From: a virus
IMG/VR virus record: IMGVR_UViG_3300003691_000042
Location: 1-26,298 of that record
DNA: 26,298 nt
Direction: 5' to 3' (one strand)
This document shows, one piece after another, positions 6,183-14,040 of the stretch. The notes below the pieces were generated by a model that saw only the letters and a list, made by a program, of their open reading frames with translations, was not told the DNA's origin and made no database searches. The translations under genes and the position numbers were made by a program. How positions within the stretch are numbered: the first letter of the stretch is position 1; every line of letters starts with the position of its first letter.

Positions 6183-6599
6183 TTGATTAAGGAAATTTTA
6201 ATTATAACAGCTCTATCTGTGCCCTATTTGTCATTCGCCCAAGATCTTGACGACCCGTTTCCCCCTACAGGTCTTGAGCGGATAGAAAAACAAATGGATA
6301 AGATCGCTGACAGTGTCCACCAAATAGATAAAAATGTCGCGGTCGGGCAAAGGGATATATCGACTTTTGCGGATGCGTTTTCCGAGCAAAAGGAACAGAC
6401 ATCTTTACTAAAGGGAAGAACCCTATCTATTGAAAATGATCTTGTTGCCGTTAAGATAGATACTAAAGGTAATAAGGAAGATATACGGACCATAAAAGGA
6501 AATCTTTTCAAGATAGTTTTATCAATACTAACCATGATTGGAATGATTGCCGCTGCATATATAACAAGAAAAAATCATAACCAAAAGGATAAGACATGA
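6183..6599 (+). CDS. signal-peptide coiled-coil protein with C-terminal membrane anchor
   Basis: From the TTG at 6183, which has AGGAGAG well placed upstream, the protein has 138 residues. An N-terminal signal peptide (IKEILIITALSVPYLSFAQ) probably ends after SFA. A charged, heptad-like region (about 30-110) follows. A hydrophobic segment (about 112-130, IVLSILTMIGMIAAAYI) precedes a basic tail. This would place the coiled coil in the periplasm, anchored at its C-terminus in the inner membrane. That arrangement fits an accessory lysis or envelope protein, but I know of no exact family. An upstream TTG at 6162 is open but has no ribosome binding site. The stop overlaps the start of a 22-residue membrane peptide. 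Confidence 0.6.
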   Translation: MIKEILIITALSVPYLSFAQDLDDPFPPTGLERIEKQMDKIADSVHQIDKNVAVGQRDISTFADAFSEQKEQTSLLKGRTLSIENDLVAVKIDTKGNKEDIRTIKGNLFKIVLSILTMIGMIAAAYITRKNHNQKDKT

Positions 6600-6664
6600 T
6601 TGAAAGCTCTTTATTTACCTTGGTTATTTTAATATTTATACTTGGATTATCAAATTATTTTTAG
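6596..6664 (+). CDS. 22-residue single-helix membrane peptide
   Basis: ATG at 6596 overlaps the stop of the preceding gene (ATGA) and has AAAGGAT well placed upstream. The peptide MIESSLFTLVILIFILGLSN plus two residues is almost entirely one membrane helix. It ends at TAG 6662-6664, twelve bases before the next gene. The good ribosome binding site and tight packing argue that it is real. Tiny hydrophobic phage peptides can be holin-like or inhibit host membrane enzymes, and no role can be assigned here. Confidence 0.55.
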   Translation: MIESSLFTLVILIFILGLSNYF

Positions 6665-6676
6665 AGGAATGTCGTA

Positions 6677-7219
6677 ATGAGTAACGGAGTGAATGAGCAA
6701 AGCACATATCATGAAACGAGAATAAAATTTATTGCAGATTGGACGCGAGAAAGAGAATTAAACAGGCGCATAGTTAACGACTTAGAAACAATCACAGAAT
6801 TCCTTGTGAAAACAGCAAAGGAAGGTATAAAAAAAGATCCACCAATAAAGATTGATGCTGGGACAAGGGATAATATTTACAAATTCTTCAGCCTCACAAA
6901 TAAGGTTGCTGTCGATCAGATAAAGTGTGATCAAGCCCTACTATCTCTTATTCAAGACGGGGAAGAGTCGGGGAATGGTGATGATCTAAAGCGAGTCAAG
7001 GAACTCTTCTCTGATCAGTTATCGTATCTGGAGAGACTGCCAGCGGAAAATAGATCAGACGCAAAATTAAGGGCACTAACCAAGATGAGTGAGGTTATTT
7101 TCAAATGGGATAATGCCCTTTCAATTCTTGACAATTTAGCAAAAGGTGCTGATGAGGATGGCAAACTAACCATAGACGCTCAGACGGTCAAGGATATCAG
7201 AGAGCAGATAGGACTTTAA
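6677..7219 (+). CDS. putative small terminase subunit (by position)
   Basis: This 180-residue protein is mostly helical and charged, with no membrane segment or recognised motif. It lies immediately upstream of the large terminase and overlaps it by one base (TAATG), the usual place of a small terminase or of Mu gp27. The N-terminal 60 residues look helical and basic enough for DNA binding, but a clear helix-turn-helix is not evident. It has a good ribosome binding site (AGAGGAA). The assignment is positional only. It could instead be another Mu-type accessory protein. Confidence 0.5.
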   Translation: MSNGVNEQSTYHETRIKFIADWTRERELNRRIVNDLETITEFLVKTAKEGIKKDPPIKIDAGTRDNIYKFFSLTNKVAVDQIKCDQALLSLIQDGEESGNGDDLKRVKELFSDQLSYLERLPAENRSDAKLRALTKMSEVIFKWDNALSILDNLAKGADEDGKLTIDAQTVKDIREQIGL

Positions 7220-8628
7220 TGGGCAATGCTAAGATAACCCCAAGGGAGCCCAATAAGTATTTTTTGCCTTACCAAGATGCATGGATAGACGATCCTTCCA
7301 GGCTCAAGCTAATGGAAAAATCAAGACAGGTGGGGCTCTCCCTCTCTTCTTCGTTTTCATCCGTAGCCAAGACAGCCCCACAGAAAACACGCTTTGACCA
7401 TTGGGTATCATCAAGAGATGAGATTCAAGCAAAACTCTTCCTTGAGGATTGTAAGCTTTTCTCCGGGATATTAGATAAAGCCGCGAAAGATTTAGGGCTC
7501 ATCATCCTTGATCAGAAGAAAAATAAATCTGCATACGTTCTTGAGTTTTCGAACGAAAGGCGGATACACTCTATGTCGTCAAACCCTGATGCGCAGGCGG
7601 GGAAAAGGGGAGGAAGAACCCTTGATGAATTTGCGCTGCACCCTGATCCGAAAAAACTTTATTCCATCGCTTACCCAGGCATTACTTGGGGTGGACAGCT
7701 GGAGATTATCTCAACTCATCGTGGTAGCCATAATTTTTTTAACGAGCTGGTGAAGGATGTACGGGAGAGGGGAAACCCTAAAGGTTTTTCTTTGCATACC
7801 GTCACTCTCCAGGATGCTCTTGACCAGGGTTTTCTTTACAAGCTGCAAGCTGTCCTTCCAGAGGATGATGAACGACAGTATATGGACGAAGCTCTTTATT
7901 TTGATTTTATCCGGGCTGGATGTGCTGCTGAAGAACAGTTTCTGCAGGAGTACATGTGCCAGCCTGCCGACGACAATAGCGCTTTTTTACCATATGATTT
8001 GATTGCATCCTGTGAATATCACGCTGCTGAAAAGTGGGAACTTGAGCAACAGGAAACAATATCAGAATTGTATATGGGCGTGGACATAGGCCGGAAACAT
8101 GATCTTACAGTTTTTTGGATCGTAGAAAAGATAGGAATGGTCTTTTTTACACGTAAAATTGTTGAATTAAAGAACACTCCATTTACCGAACAACAGAGGG
8201 TTTTTTATAACCTGATTAAATTGCCTGGAATGCGCCGTGTTTGCGGTGACGAATCAGGCCTGGGCATGCAATTAATAGAGCAAGCAAAAGAAAAATACGG
8301 AAATTACAAAGTTGAAGGAGTCACTTTTACGGGGCCAATGAAAGAATCACTTGCCTACCCTTTGCGCACAGCGTTCGAAGATGGAAATATCCGAGTGCCC
8401 ATGAGTGATAAAATAAGAGCTGATATGAGGTCAATAAAAAAGACTATCACGACGGCAGGTAATATCAGATTTGATGCAGACAGAGGGCCTGGAGGACATG
8501 CTGATAGGTTTTGGGCCGTGGCTTTGGCTCTGCACGCAGGATCTACGGAAAGAACAGATTTTAAAATAACGGTGGCCGGGGAAGACCGAGCGACTTTAAA
8601 CATGGGTAGTTTTTTAAGGAGAACCTGA
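7219..8628 (+). CDS. terminase large subunit (Mu gp28-like)
   Basis: This is the ATPase-nuclease motor that packages phage DNA into proheads. The 469-residue protein has an adenine/Walker A-like KSRQVGLS at residues 34-41, where the classic GKT/S loop is altered as in Mu-type terminases. Walker B with the catalytic acid is TLDEF (Asp136, Glu137). A coupling segment ISTHRG sits near 165. The RNase H-like nuclease half shows MGVDIGRKHD (Asp289), CGDESG (Asp344, Glu345) and GGHADRFWA (Asp429), the three expected acidic sites. The length is normal for the family. It overlaps the upstream gene by one base, and the portal gene starts one base after its stop, a typical packaging operon. Confidence 0.9.
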   Translation: MGNAKITPREPNKYFLPYQDAWIDDPSRLKLMEKSRQVGLSLSSSFSSVAKTAPQKTRFDHWVSSRDEIQAKLFLEDCKLFSGILDKAAKDLGLIILDQKKNKSAYVLEFSNERRIHSMSSNPDAQAGKRGGRTLDEFALHPDPKKLYSIAYPGITWGGQLEIISTHRGSHNFFNELVKDVRERGNPKGFSLHTVTLQDALDQGFLYKLQAVLPEDDERQYMDEALYFDFIRAGCAAEEQFLQEYMCQPADDNSAFLPYDLIASCEYHAAEKWELEQQETISELYMGVDIGRKHDLTVFWIVEKIGMVFFTRKIVELKNTPFTEQQRVFYNLIKLPGMRRVCGDESGLGMQLIEQAKEKYGNYKVEGVTFTGPMKESLAYPLRTAFEDGNIRVPMSDKIRADMRSIKKTITTAGNIRFDADRGPGGHADRFWAVALALHAGSTERTDFKITVAGEDRATLNMGSFLRRT

Positions 8629-8629
8629 T

Positions 8630-10114
8630 ATGCCACGACCTATTGTCCGAGAATTAGGCGGATTAACCACTGATCCTGATTTTTTTTATGGGTGGCTTGA
8701 TTACACAGAGAACCCGGACCCCATCCTCCGGTATGAGTCAAATGGTAAGGGCATCACCTTTTACGATGAAATTGACAGAGACGACCGGGCCGGACCGGTG
8801 CTTGAAGCCAGATATGAAGCCGTAGCGGGTGAAGACTATGAAATTGTTCCAGGTGGAAAAACAGCACGTCATAAAAAAATTGCTGAATTTGTCGAGAGTA
8901 ACCTAAGGGCAATAAACCTGCCAAGTGCAACAAAGGATCTGCTGCAAGCAATCCTCTATGGTTATTATGGACTTGAAATCATGATAGACCAAAAAGGCGC
9001 GGGGCAACCAATAAAGATAAGAAAACTTATAGGAAAACACCCGCGCCGTCTTCTTTTTGATGCTGAGCGTAATGTTCGTCTGCGTACCAGAAAAAATTCT
9101 CTCCACGGTGAACCGGTTCCAGATGATAAATTCATCATCCTGAGCTTTGGCGATACGGAAAACCCCTACGGCAAAGGGCTTGGCCGTCGCCTCTGGTGGC
9201 CGGTATGGTTTAAAAAAAATGGGATAAAATTCTGGTCTATTTTTCTGGAAAAATTTGGATCCCCTACCGTCGTTGGAGAACACCCGCCTGGGGCTGATGA
9301 TGATCAGATAAAAGAGATAGAAAGAGCAACAATGCTGGTTCAGCAAAAGACCGGCGTCGTTATTCCTGAAGGATTTGCCCTGAAACTGTTAGAGGCCACC
9401 CGCACCGGTAATGCATCATATGAGGCAATGGTACAGCGGATGGATACGGCAATCTCTATCACAATCTTTAAACAGAATTTAACCACTGAAGTTAAGGGTG
9501 GTTCACGGGCCGCTTCGGAAACCCATGATTCCGTTGCGCACCGTACAAGCAAGATGGATGCCAAGCTTGTTGAGGATGTTTACAATGAAACAATGATCCG
9601 CGATTTGGTTGACTGGAACTTCTCAGGAGTAAAGGAAGAAGAGTACCCGGAAATCCGTTACATCATGGAGAAGGAAACAGTCCAAAAAACAGATGCCGAA
9701 ACCGATGAAATTTTATTGACGAAAATCGGTCTGAATCTTGATCCTGCTTGGCTTGCGAAAAAATATAATGTCAAAACCGATGGAGTTCCAAGGCTTGACC
9801 AACCTGAAGGCGGGAAACCTGCTGCCTTTGCAGAAAAAGCACCACAGCAGACCATAGATAATCAAGAGCAAATTGACAAGCTGACTGATAAGGCAATCGC
9901 CAAGGTTGACTTGGCCGACAACGAGCAAATCATTCTTGACCTCATCAGAAAATCATCCTCATACGAGGAAGTTTATGCAGGATTGGCCGACCTGTATGAC
10001 TCACTCAGCATGAAAGATTTAGAGAAGGTGATGAAAGATGCCCTGCTTATGGCTTATGCCTCCGGGGTAGAGTCTGTTGAAAAACAGGTAGAAAAGGCGG
10101 TGAAAGATGCCTGA
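8630..10114 (+). CDS. portal protein, DUF935 family (Mu gp29-like)
   Basis: This is the dodecameric ring through which DNA enters the head. The 494 residues match the expected size of the DUF935 portal family. Recognisable parts are the N-terminal region ending in YEAVAGEDYEIVPG, the central segment GLRRRLWWPVWFKK-like at about 183-196 (here GLGRRLWWPVWFKKNGIKFW) and the FGSPTVVGEHPPGA turn. A helical, acidic C-terminal part of about 90 residues (from about 405) follows the crown region. It begins one base after the terminase stop and overlaps the F-like gene by eight bases. Confidence 0.9.
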   Translation: MPRPIVRELGGLTTDPDFFYGWLDYTENPDPILRYESNGKGITFYDEIDRDDRAGPVLEARYEAVAGEDYEIVPGGKTARHKKIAEFVESNLRAINLPSATKDLLQAILYGYYGLEIMIDQKGAGQPIKIRKLIGKHPRRLLFDAERNVRLRTRKNSLHGEPVPDDKFIILSFGDTENPYGKGLGRRLWWPVWFKKNGIKFWSIFLEKFGSPTVVGEHPPGADDDQIKEIERATMLVQQKTGVVIPEGFALKLLEATRTGNASYEAMVQRMDTAISITIFKQNLTTEVKGGSRAASETHDSVAHRTSKMDAKLVEDVYNETMIRDLVDWNFSGVKEEEYPEIRYIMEKETVQKTDAETDEILLTKIGLNLDPAWLAKKYNVKTDGVPRLDQPEGGKPAAFAEKAPQQTIDNQEQIDKLTDKAIAKVDLADNEQIILDLIRKSSSYEEVYAGLADLYDSLSMKDLEKVMKDALLMAYASGVESVEKQVEKAVKDA

Positions 10115-10778
10115 TATTGAACCGCTTCCTTTTATTGAAGCAATAGAATTCTGGGCAGATAAAATCACGTTGAGCCCCAAAGAATTTTATGAAATCAGCG
10201 ACGAAGCAAGAGCACTGGCCTTTAGTGTTGCCGGAATAGCAAAAATATCAGAGCTGGACACGGTGAAGGATATTATAGATAAATCCTTGGCCGAGGGCCT
10301 GACCTTTAAGGAGTTCCAAGCGCAAGCCGGAGACCTCTTTTCAAAGAGAGGCTGGGCCGGGAAAAATCATTATCGTGTTGATAATATTTTCCGGACAAAC
10401 ATTCAGACGGCATATAATGCCGGTCAATATAATACGCTCAAGAGAAATACAGATATCCTCCCATACTGGACTTACTCCGCAGTAGGGGATGGAAGAACGC
10501 GACCTGAACACGCCGCAATGAGTGGCAGAACATGGCCAGCAGACCATGAAGTGTGGGATACCTGGTTTCCTCCCAATGGTTTCCGCTGCCGATGCTCCGT
10601 TTACGGCAGCACGCAGGAGCAGGCACAGGGCCGATCTGTTAAGGTCGAAACAAGCAACCCTACAGGTGATCCGGTACCGGTTTACAACTCAAAAGGTGAG
10701 AAGACCGGAACTGTTCCGTTGCAACCTGATCCGGGATTTTCCGCAAACCCTGGTAAAGCATGGGCAGGAAATGCATAG
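10107..10778 (+). CDS. F-like head morphogenesis protein (SPP1 gp7 / Mu gp30 family)
   Basis: This is a minor head protein that binds the portal and helps early head assembly. The 223-residue protein carries the family signature in its second half: FRTNIQTAYNAGQY, then GRTRPEHAAMSGRTW and the Cys/aromatic end WFPPNGFRCRCSV. Mu gpF is considerably longer, so this is a short form, but no frameshift is visible and the start (ATG 10107) overlaps the portal gene as expected. The C-terminal 40 residues are Pro/Gly-rich and probably flexible. Confidence 0.85.
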   Translation: MPDIEPLPFIEAIEFWADKITLSPKEFYEISDEARALAFSVAGIAKISELDTVKDIIDKSLAEGLTFKEFQAQAGDLFSKRGWAGKNHYRVDNIFRTNIQTAYNAGQYNTLKRNTDILPYWTYSAVGDGRTRPEHAAMSGRTWPADHEVWDTWFPPNGFRCRCSVYGSTQEQAQGRSVKVETSNPTGDPVPVYNSKGEKTGTVPLQPDPGFSANPGKAWAGNA

Positions 10779-10779
10779 A

Positions 10780-10881
10780 ATGGACTCTAAGCAAGGAAAT
10801 GAACATTCGCATCTGTTTGTACTGGCAACGCTGAAAGAACTAAACAGTAAGCGTCCTGGTCTCCACATGGTGCATGTATGA
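10780..10881 (+). CDS. 33-residue ORF between F-like and G-like genes
   Basis: ATG at 10780 starts two bases after the F-like stop, with AGGAA nine bases upstream. The ORF ends in a TGA that overlaps the ATG of the G-like gene (ATGA). The product MDSKQGNEHSHLFVLATLKE plus 13 residues ends in GLHMVHV. It fills the whole gap with the same overlap style as its neighbours, which suggests a real small gene or a translational coupler. Its function is unknown. Confidence 0.5.
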   Translation: MDSKQGNEHSHLFVLATLKELNSKRPGLHMVHV

Positions 10882-11384
10882 CTGGCGGGGTGTCTCTTGC
10901 AGTAGATATGTCGTCTTTGCAGAAAGCTGCTAAAGAGCTTACGAAGCGGTTTGAAAAGAAAATTGTTCTGCAAAAGGCAGGTGATTATCTCCAACAATCA
11001 ATAAGATACAATTTCGTTGTAGGAGGAAGGCCGACACGGTGGAAGCCACTGAATTACCGGACAGGGCAACCACTGCGAGATACCAATAGGCTGATGAACA
11101 GCATTACCAGCAAGGTGCGTGGTGAAAAATCTTATGTTGGTACCAATGTAAAATATGCACCAACGCATAATTTTGGGGCAAAAAAAGGGCAGTATGGTAA
11201 GAAAAATGTAACGGTGCCCGCGCATAGCAGGAAGCGTGGTGGAAAAACATACTCTGTCCGGTCCCACAGTCGGAAAATGTCTCTGCCGTGGGGCGACATC
11301 CCGAAGCGTGAGTTTATAATTGTGCAGAACGAAGATGTATTGGAAATAGAGCGGATTTTGAAACGGCTTGCTGAAGGGCAATAA
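10878..11384 (+). CDS. G-like virion morphogenesis / tail completion protein
   Basis: The protein has 168 residues and belongs by pattern to the Mu gpG/phage virion morphogenesis family (P2 gpS-like). Evidence is the basic N-terminal helix, the segment GRPTRWKPLN, the DTNRLMNSI motif, the YAPTHNFGAKKG loop and the C-terminal LPWGDIPKREFI, which are conserved in order in the family. It probably acts at the head-tail joint. It is the last gene of the first late operon, with the terminator of repeat copy 2 following 44 bases downstream. Confidence 0.85.
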   Translation: MTGGVSLAVDMSSLQKAAKELTKRFEKKIVLQKAGDYLQQSIRYNFVVGGRPTRWKPLNYRTGQPLRDTNRLMNSITSKVRGEKSYVGTNVKYAPTHNFGAKKGQYGKKNVTVPAHSRKRGGKTYSVRSHSRKMSLPWGDIPKREFIIVQNEDVLEIERILKRLAEGQ

Positions 11385-11427
11385 AAGATTTCCTTCCTTC
11401 CGGTACCAACAAAACAAATTTTAACCT

Positions 11428-11463
11428 AAGGCTGTGTCCATCCGGACGCGGCCTTTTCTTTTT
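11428..11463 (+). terminator. intrinsic terminator in repeat copy 2
   Basis: GGCTGTGTCC/GGACGCGGCC stem with loop ATCC, followed by TTTTCTTTTTT. It ends the operon that finishes with the G-like gene. Confidence 0.8.
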
Positions 11464-11470
11464 TAATCTT

Positions 11471-11514
11471 CCGCAATGCGGTGTCTACCCTTCTTCCTTC
11501 TTGCCATGTATATT
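11471..11514 (+). promoter_or_regulatory. candidate activator-dependent late promoter, copy 2
   Basis: The dyad CCGCAATGCGG (11471-11481) and TATATT (11509-11514) have the same 33-base spacing as copy 1. The start codon of the protease gene lies about 40 bases downstream of TATATT. There is no -35 box. Confidence 0.55.
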
Positions 11515-11553
11515 TTCAATAAATCAAACATTGAAACAAGAGGAGGATGTCAT

Positions 11554-12672
11554 ATGTCCGATGAAGAAAAAGGGCTTTCCGGTTGGATTACTATTTTTGC
11601 AGGCGGAAAACAAACCGACATGGATGGGGTCGAACATAACGGAGACGATCTGATTGACCAGGCTGTCTCTTCGTTTGACCCGGCATTCCATGAACCACCG
11701 GCTGTTATAGGTCACCCGCAGGACAACAGCCCCGCATGGGCATGGGTTTCAGGATTAAAGACTGAGGTAGCCGACGTCGGTGGGCAAATGAGAAAAACCC
11801 TGCTGGCAAAATTTAGGGACACTGTGCCTGAATTTCAAGAATGGGTAGAGAACAAAAGATATAAAAAACGTTCTGCTTCTTTTTACCCAGATGGCAGATT
11901 ACGTCATGTGGGATGGCTCGGTGCGATGCCGCCTGCAGTTAAGGGGCTCCCTGATCCGCAGTTTGCCGAGGGCGAGGCGGTTGTTTTCGCTTTTGCCGAG
12001 GATTCCCCACCCGCTGATGATGCAGGGATGATCGTCAAAATGTATAATTTACTCAAGACATGGGTAAATGATCAGGATCCTAAAGAGGTGGCTGAAAAAG
12101 AAGAAGACCCTGCCCAACAAGGTCTGGATGAAAATAATAATTTCAAGGAGGATGAAACGGATATGGCTGGATTGTCAGAAGAACAAGTAAAAGAGCGAGA
12201 GGAAGCCGCACAGCTGAAAGGTAAACAGGAAGGCAAGGCCGCTGCCTTTGCTGAATTCCAAAAGCAGCAGGCAGGCCGCAAGATTTCTATTTATTTAGCC
12301 ACCCCCGTGAAAGAGGGTGGACCTGTACCAGCTTTGGTTGATGCAGGGCTTTCAAAGTTTTTGGAACGGATAGACAGTGTTTCATCTTTTGCTTTTTCGG
12401 AGGATGACGGCACGGAAAAACAGACAGATCTTGATTTCTTCATTGAGCATATCGCGCCCCGGCTGAAATCTCCAAAATTTGGAGAACACGCGGGCCGAAG
12501 AAATGCGCCGAATTTTGCAGAAGATGGCGGCACAGAAGATCTTGACCCCGTTGCAGTGGGGACTGCGGCAAAAGCCTACAGATTTTCCGAGAAACAGAAG
12601 GGAAATGCACTTACCGGCGCACAGGCTGACAATTATGTACGTGAAAACTGGAATGAATTTGAGGGGAAATAA
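11554..12672 (+). CDS. Mu I-like head maturation protease with C-terminal scaffold region
   Basis: This is a prohead protease/scaffold polyprotein like Mu gene I. The start is the ATG at 11554 with AGAGGAGG upstream; a further upstream frame-open ATG at 11476 lies inside the promoter repeat and is unlikely. The N-terminal half (residues 1-160) has the family's pattern GWITIFAGGKQ, then PAVIGHP with His near 51, the segment RSASFYPDG with Ser near 108, and LRHVGWLGAMPPAVKGL. Together these are the likely catalytic His and Ser. The C-terminal half is charged, helical and Gln/Glu/Lys-rich, as in scaffolds. An internal in-frame start at 12163 probably makes the scaffold alone. The stop overlaps the next gene's ATG by one base. 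Confidence 0.85.
   Translation: MSDEEKGLSGWITIFAGGKQTDMDGVEHNGDDLIDQAVSSFDPAFHEPPAVIGHPQDNSPAWAWVSGLKTEVADVGGQMRKTLLAKFRDTVPEFQEWVENKRYKKRSASFYPDGRLRHVGWLGAMPPAVKGLPDPQFAEGEAVVFAFAEDSPPADDAGMIVKMYNLLKTWVNDQDPKEVAEKEEDPAQQGLDENNNFKEDETDMAGLSEEQVKEREEAAQLKGKQEGKAAAFAEFQKQQAGRKISIYLATPVKEGGPVPALVDAGLSKFLERIDSVSSFAFSEDDGTEKQTDLDFFIEHIAPRLKSPKFGEHAGRRNAPNFAEDGGTEDLDPVAVGTAAKAYRFSEKQKGNALTGAQADNYVRENWNEFEGK
12163..12672 (+). CDS. nested in-frame scaffold product (Mu Z-like)
   Basis: Within the protease gene, AAGGAGG at 12145-12151 precedes an in-frame ATG at 12163 (MAGLSEEQVKEREEAAQLKG). The product would have 169 residues and correspond to the scaffold half alone. In Mu the scaffold Z is made from inside gene I in this way. 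The Shine-Dalgarno match is as good as that of the full gene, although its spacing of 11 bases is on the long side. Confidence 0.65.
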   Translation: MAGLSEEQVKEREEAAQLKGKQEGKAAAFAEFQKQQAGRKISIYLATPVKEGGPVPALVDAGLSKFLERIDSVSSFAFSEDDGTEKQTDLDFFIEHIAPRLKSPKFGEHAGRRNAPNFAEDGGTEDLDPVAVGTAAKAYRFSEKQKGNALTGAQADNYVRENWNEFEGK

Positions 12673-13052
12673 TGGCTTTTGATCTTTTTTTTGTTGACGT
12701 TGGCAGTGCAGAGGAAACTGTTCTGCCACACAGATTTGTTGCATTTGGGGCCACTGCTGGCAAGGTGAAGCAGGCAGATCTTGCAACAGAAGCAATACTC
12801 GGGGTGAGCGATGAATGTGGCGTAGTTGTTACGGTTGCTACCGATGAAAACAGGGTTGACTTCAACGTTTTGGGGTACGCCAAAATTACCTACGGTGCAA
12901 CCATTATAGCTGGTGCCCACCTGACCACCGATGCAGATGGAAAAGCAGTAACAGCAGTCGCAACCAATAGAGTCGGGGCGATGGCCCTGACAGCAGGGGT
13001 GGCTGGAGACATTCACCTTGTAACACTTATTGCCGGTTCACCGGTACTGTAA
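12672..13052 (+). CDS. DUF2190-like capsid decoration protein
   Basis: The 126-residue protein is small, Ala/Val/Gly/Thr-rich and beta-strand-like, with the repeated short pattern of DUF2190 capsid cement proteins (a GVSD turn, then LGYAKITYGATIIAGAHLTT and a C-terminal hydrophobic LVTLIAG). It lies between protease/scaffold and major capsid genes, the usual place for a decoration protein that stabilises the expanded head. It has a good ribosome binding site (GAGGGG) and overlaps the protease stop by one base. Confidence 0.75.
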   Translation: MAFDLFFVDVGSAEETVLPHRFVAFGATAGKVKQADLATEAILGVSDECGVVVTVATDENRVDFNVLGYAKITYGATIIAGAHLTTDADGKAVTAVATNRVGAMALTAGVAGDIHLVTLIAGSPVL

Positions 13053-13061
13053 GGAGATATA

Positions 13062-14027
13062 ATGCCACCAAAATATATGCAGTTTGCTGAAGGGAACCCG
13101 ATGCCAATTGACTCGGTAGCCCTGTCCGTCCTCGTTGCTTACGTAAACGAGGGAGGGATTGCCGATAAATTTGCACCTAAAGTACCCTGCCCTGGTTCGC
13201 TCTTTGAGTATCTGAAGTACGAAAAGACAGACTTTTACCGCCTCCCTGCTACACGGGTTGGTCGAACATCTCGGACAAACCGTGTCGAGTTTAAGGCGAA
13301 GGAAGAAACCGGCAAAGTATACGATGAGGCCCTTGATTATTTCATTCCGTTGAGGGACGAAAAGGACAAACAGAAATTCAACGTCAGTCAGCGTCAGGTC
13401 GGTACTGAGATGACAATGAACGATGTGCAGCGAGTGAGGGAAAAGCGGGTTGCCGATAAGGCCCAAGATAGTGCCAACTATGATGTAGCAAACGTGTTGC
13501 CCCTTTCGGGGACTGATCAATGGGACGACCCTACAAGCAAGCCTTACGATTTGATTACATCCATCATTAATACGATGCTGGTTAGGCCCAACAAGATGAC
13601 CATAAATGGTCATACTGCATCTGTATTACGCGGGCATCCTGACCTTATCGCTAAAATTCACGGTGCAGGCGGGGCCAAGGGAACCGTTAATATGCAAGAG
13701 ATTGCTGCACTCTTCATGCTTGATGAAATCCTGGTAGGGGAGACGCGAGTTAATACCGCGCAAGAAGGACAAGCAGCAGTGATTGAGCGAACATGGGAAA
13801 ATAACATGATCCTTAGCCGCACTGATACACAGCCTTCTTTGTTGGGTGGAACAAGATCTTTTATGGTTTCTCCGAAGTGGCGTGATATTGCGGTTTCATT
13901 CTTTGATCCAAACATTGGCGCTGATGGTGCCGATGCTATCCGGGTGGGAGAGAGTATCACGGAAATTGTTACCGCTCCTGATCATGCTTTCCTGGTGCAG
14001 ACCGTCCTTGCTAACCCCATCGCGTAA
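13062..14027 (+). CDS. major capsid protein (HK97-type fold expected)
   Basis: This 321-residue protein sits immediately after the protease/scaffold and decoration genes and before the head-completion genes, the standard position for the capsid subunit. Features typical of this group are the early charged loop, the segment GHTASVLRGHPDLIAKIHGA, a long helix-like region through MQEIAALFMLDEILVG and the terminal domain with RSFMVSPKWRDIAVSFFDP. Ribosome binding site TAAGGAGATAT is strong. The N-terminal region is not obviously cleaved. The fold is inferred from context and family knowledge. Confidence 0.85.
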   Translation: MPPKYMQFAEGNPMPIDSVALSVLVAYVNEGGIADKFAPKVPCPGSLFEYLKYEKTDFYRLPATRVGRTSRTNRVEFKAKEETGKVYDEALDYFIPLRDEKDKQKFNVSQRQVGTEMTMNDVQRVREKRVADKAQDSANYDVANVLPLSGTDQWDDPTSKPYDLITSIINTMLVRPNKMTINGHTASVLRGHPDLIAKIHGAGGAKGTVNMQEIAALFMLDEILVGETRVNTAQEGQAAVIERTWENNMILSRTDTQPSLLGGTRSFMVSPKWRDIAVSFFDPNIGADGADAIRVGESITEIVTAPDHAFLVQTVLANPIA

Positions 14028-14040
14028 TTATGGAAACAAT

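Larger units (their letters stand above)
11428..11514 (+). repeat. 87-bp terminator-plus-promoter cassette, copy 2
   Basis: This second copy of 2697-2783 keeps all functional-looking parts: the terminator hairpin, the CCGCA-A-TGCGG dyad and TATATT at identical spacing. The five differences from copy 1 fall in the T-tract and in the stretch between dyad and -10. It lies just before the protease/scaffold gene, the location of Mu PI. Confidence 0.9.

Noticed and set aside
11476-11553. Upstream in-frame start of the protease gene (ATG at 11476)
   Set aside because: It lies inside the promoter repeat, in the dyad itself, and has no ribosome binding site, while ATG 11554 has AGAGGAGG.
13038-13613. 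Minus-strand 191-codon open frame opposite the capsid gene
   Set aside because: Antisense shadow of a strongly coding gene with no translation signal and no family resemblance.
13846-14040. Long upstream extension of the 14041 gene
   Set aside because: It overlaps the capsid gene out of frame and looks like a shadow; ATG 14041 fits the spacing after the capsid stop.
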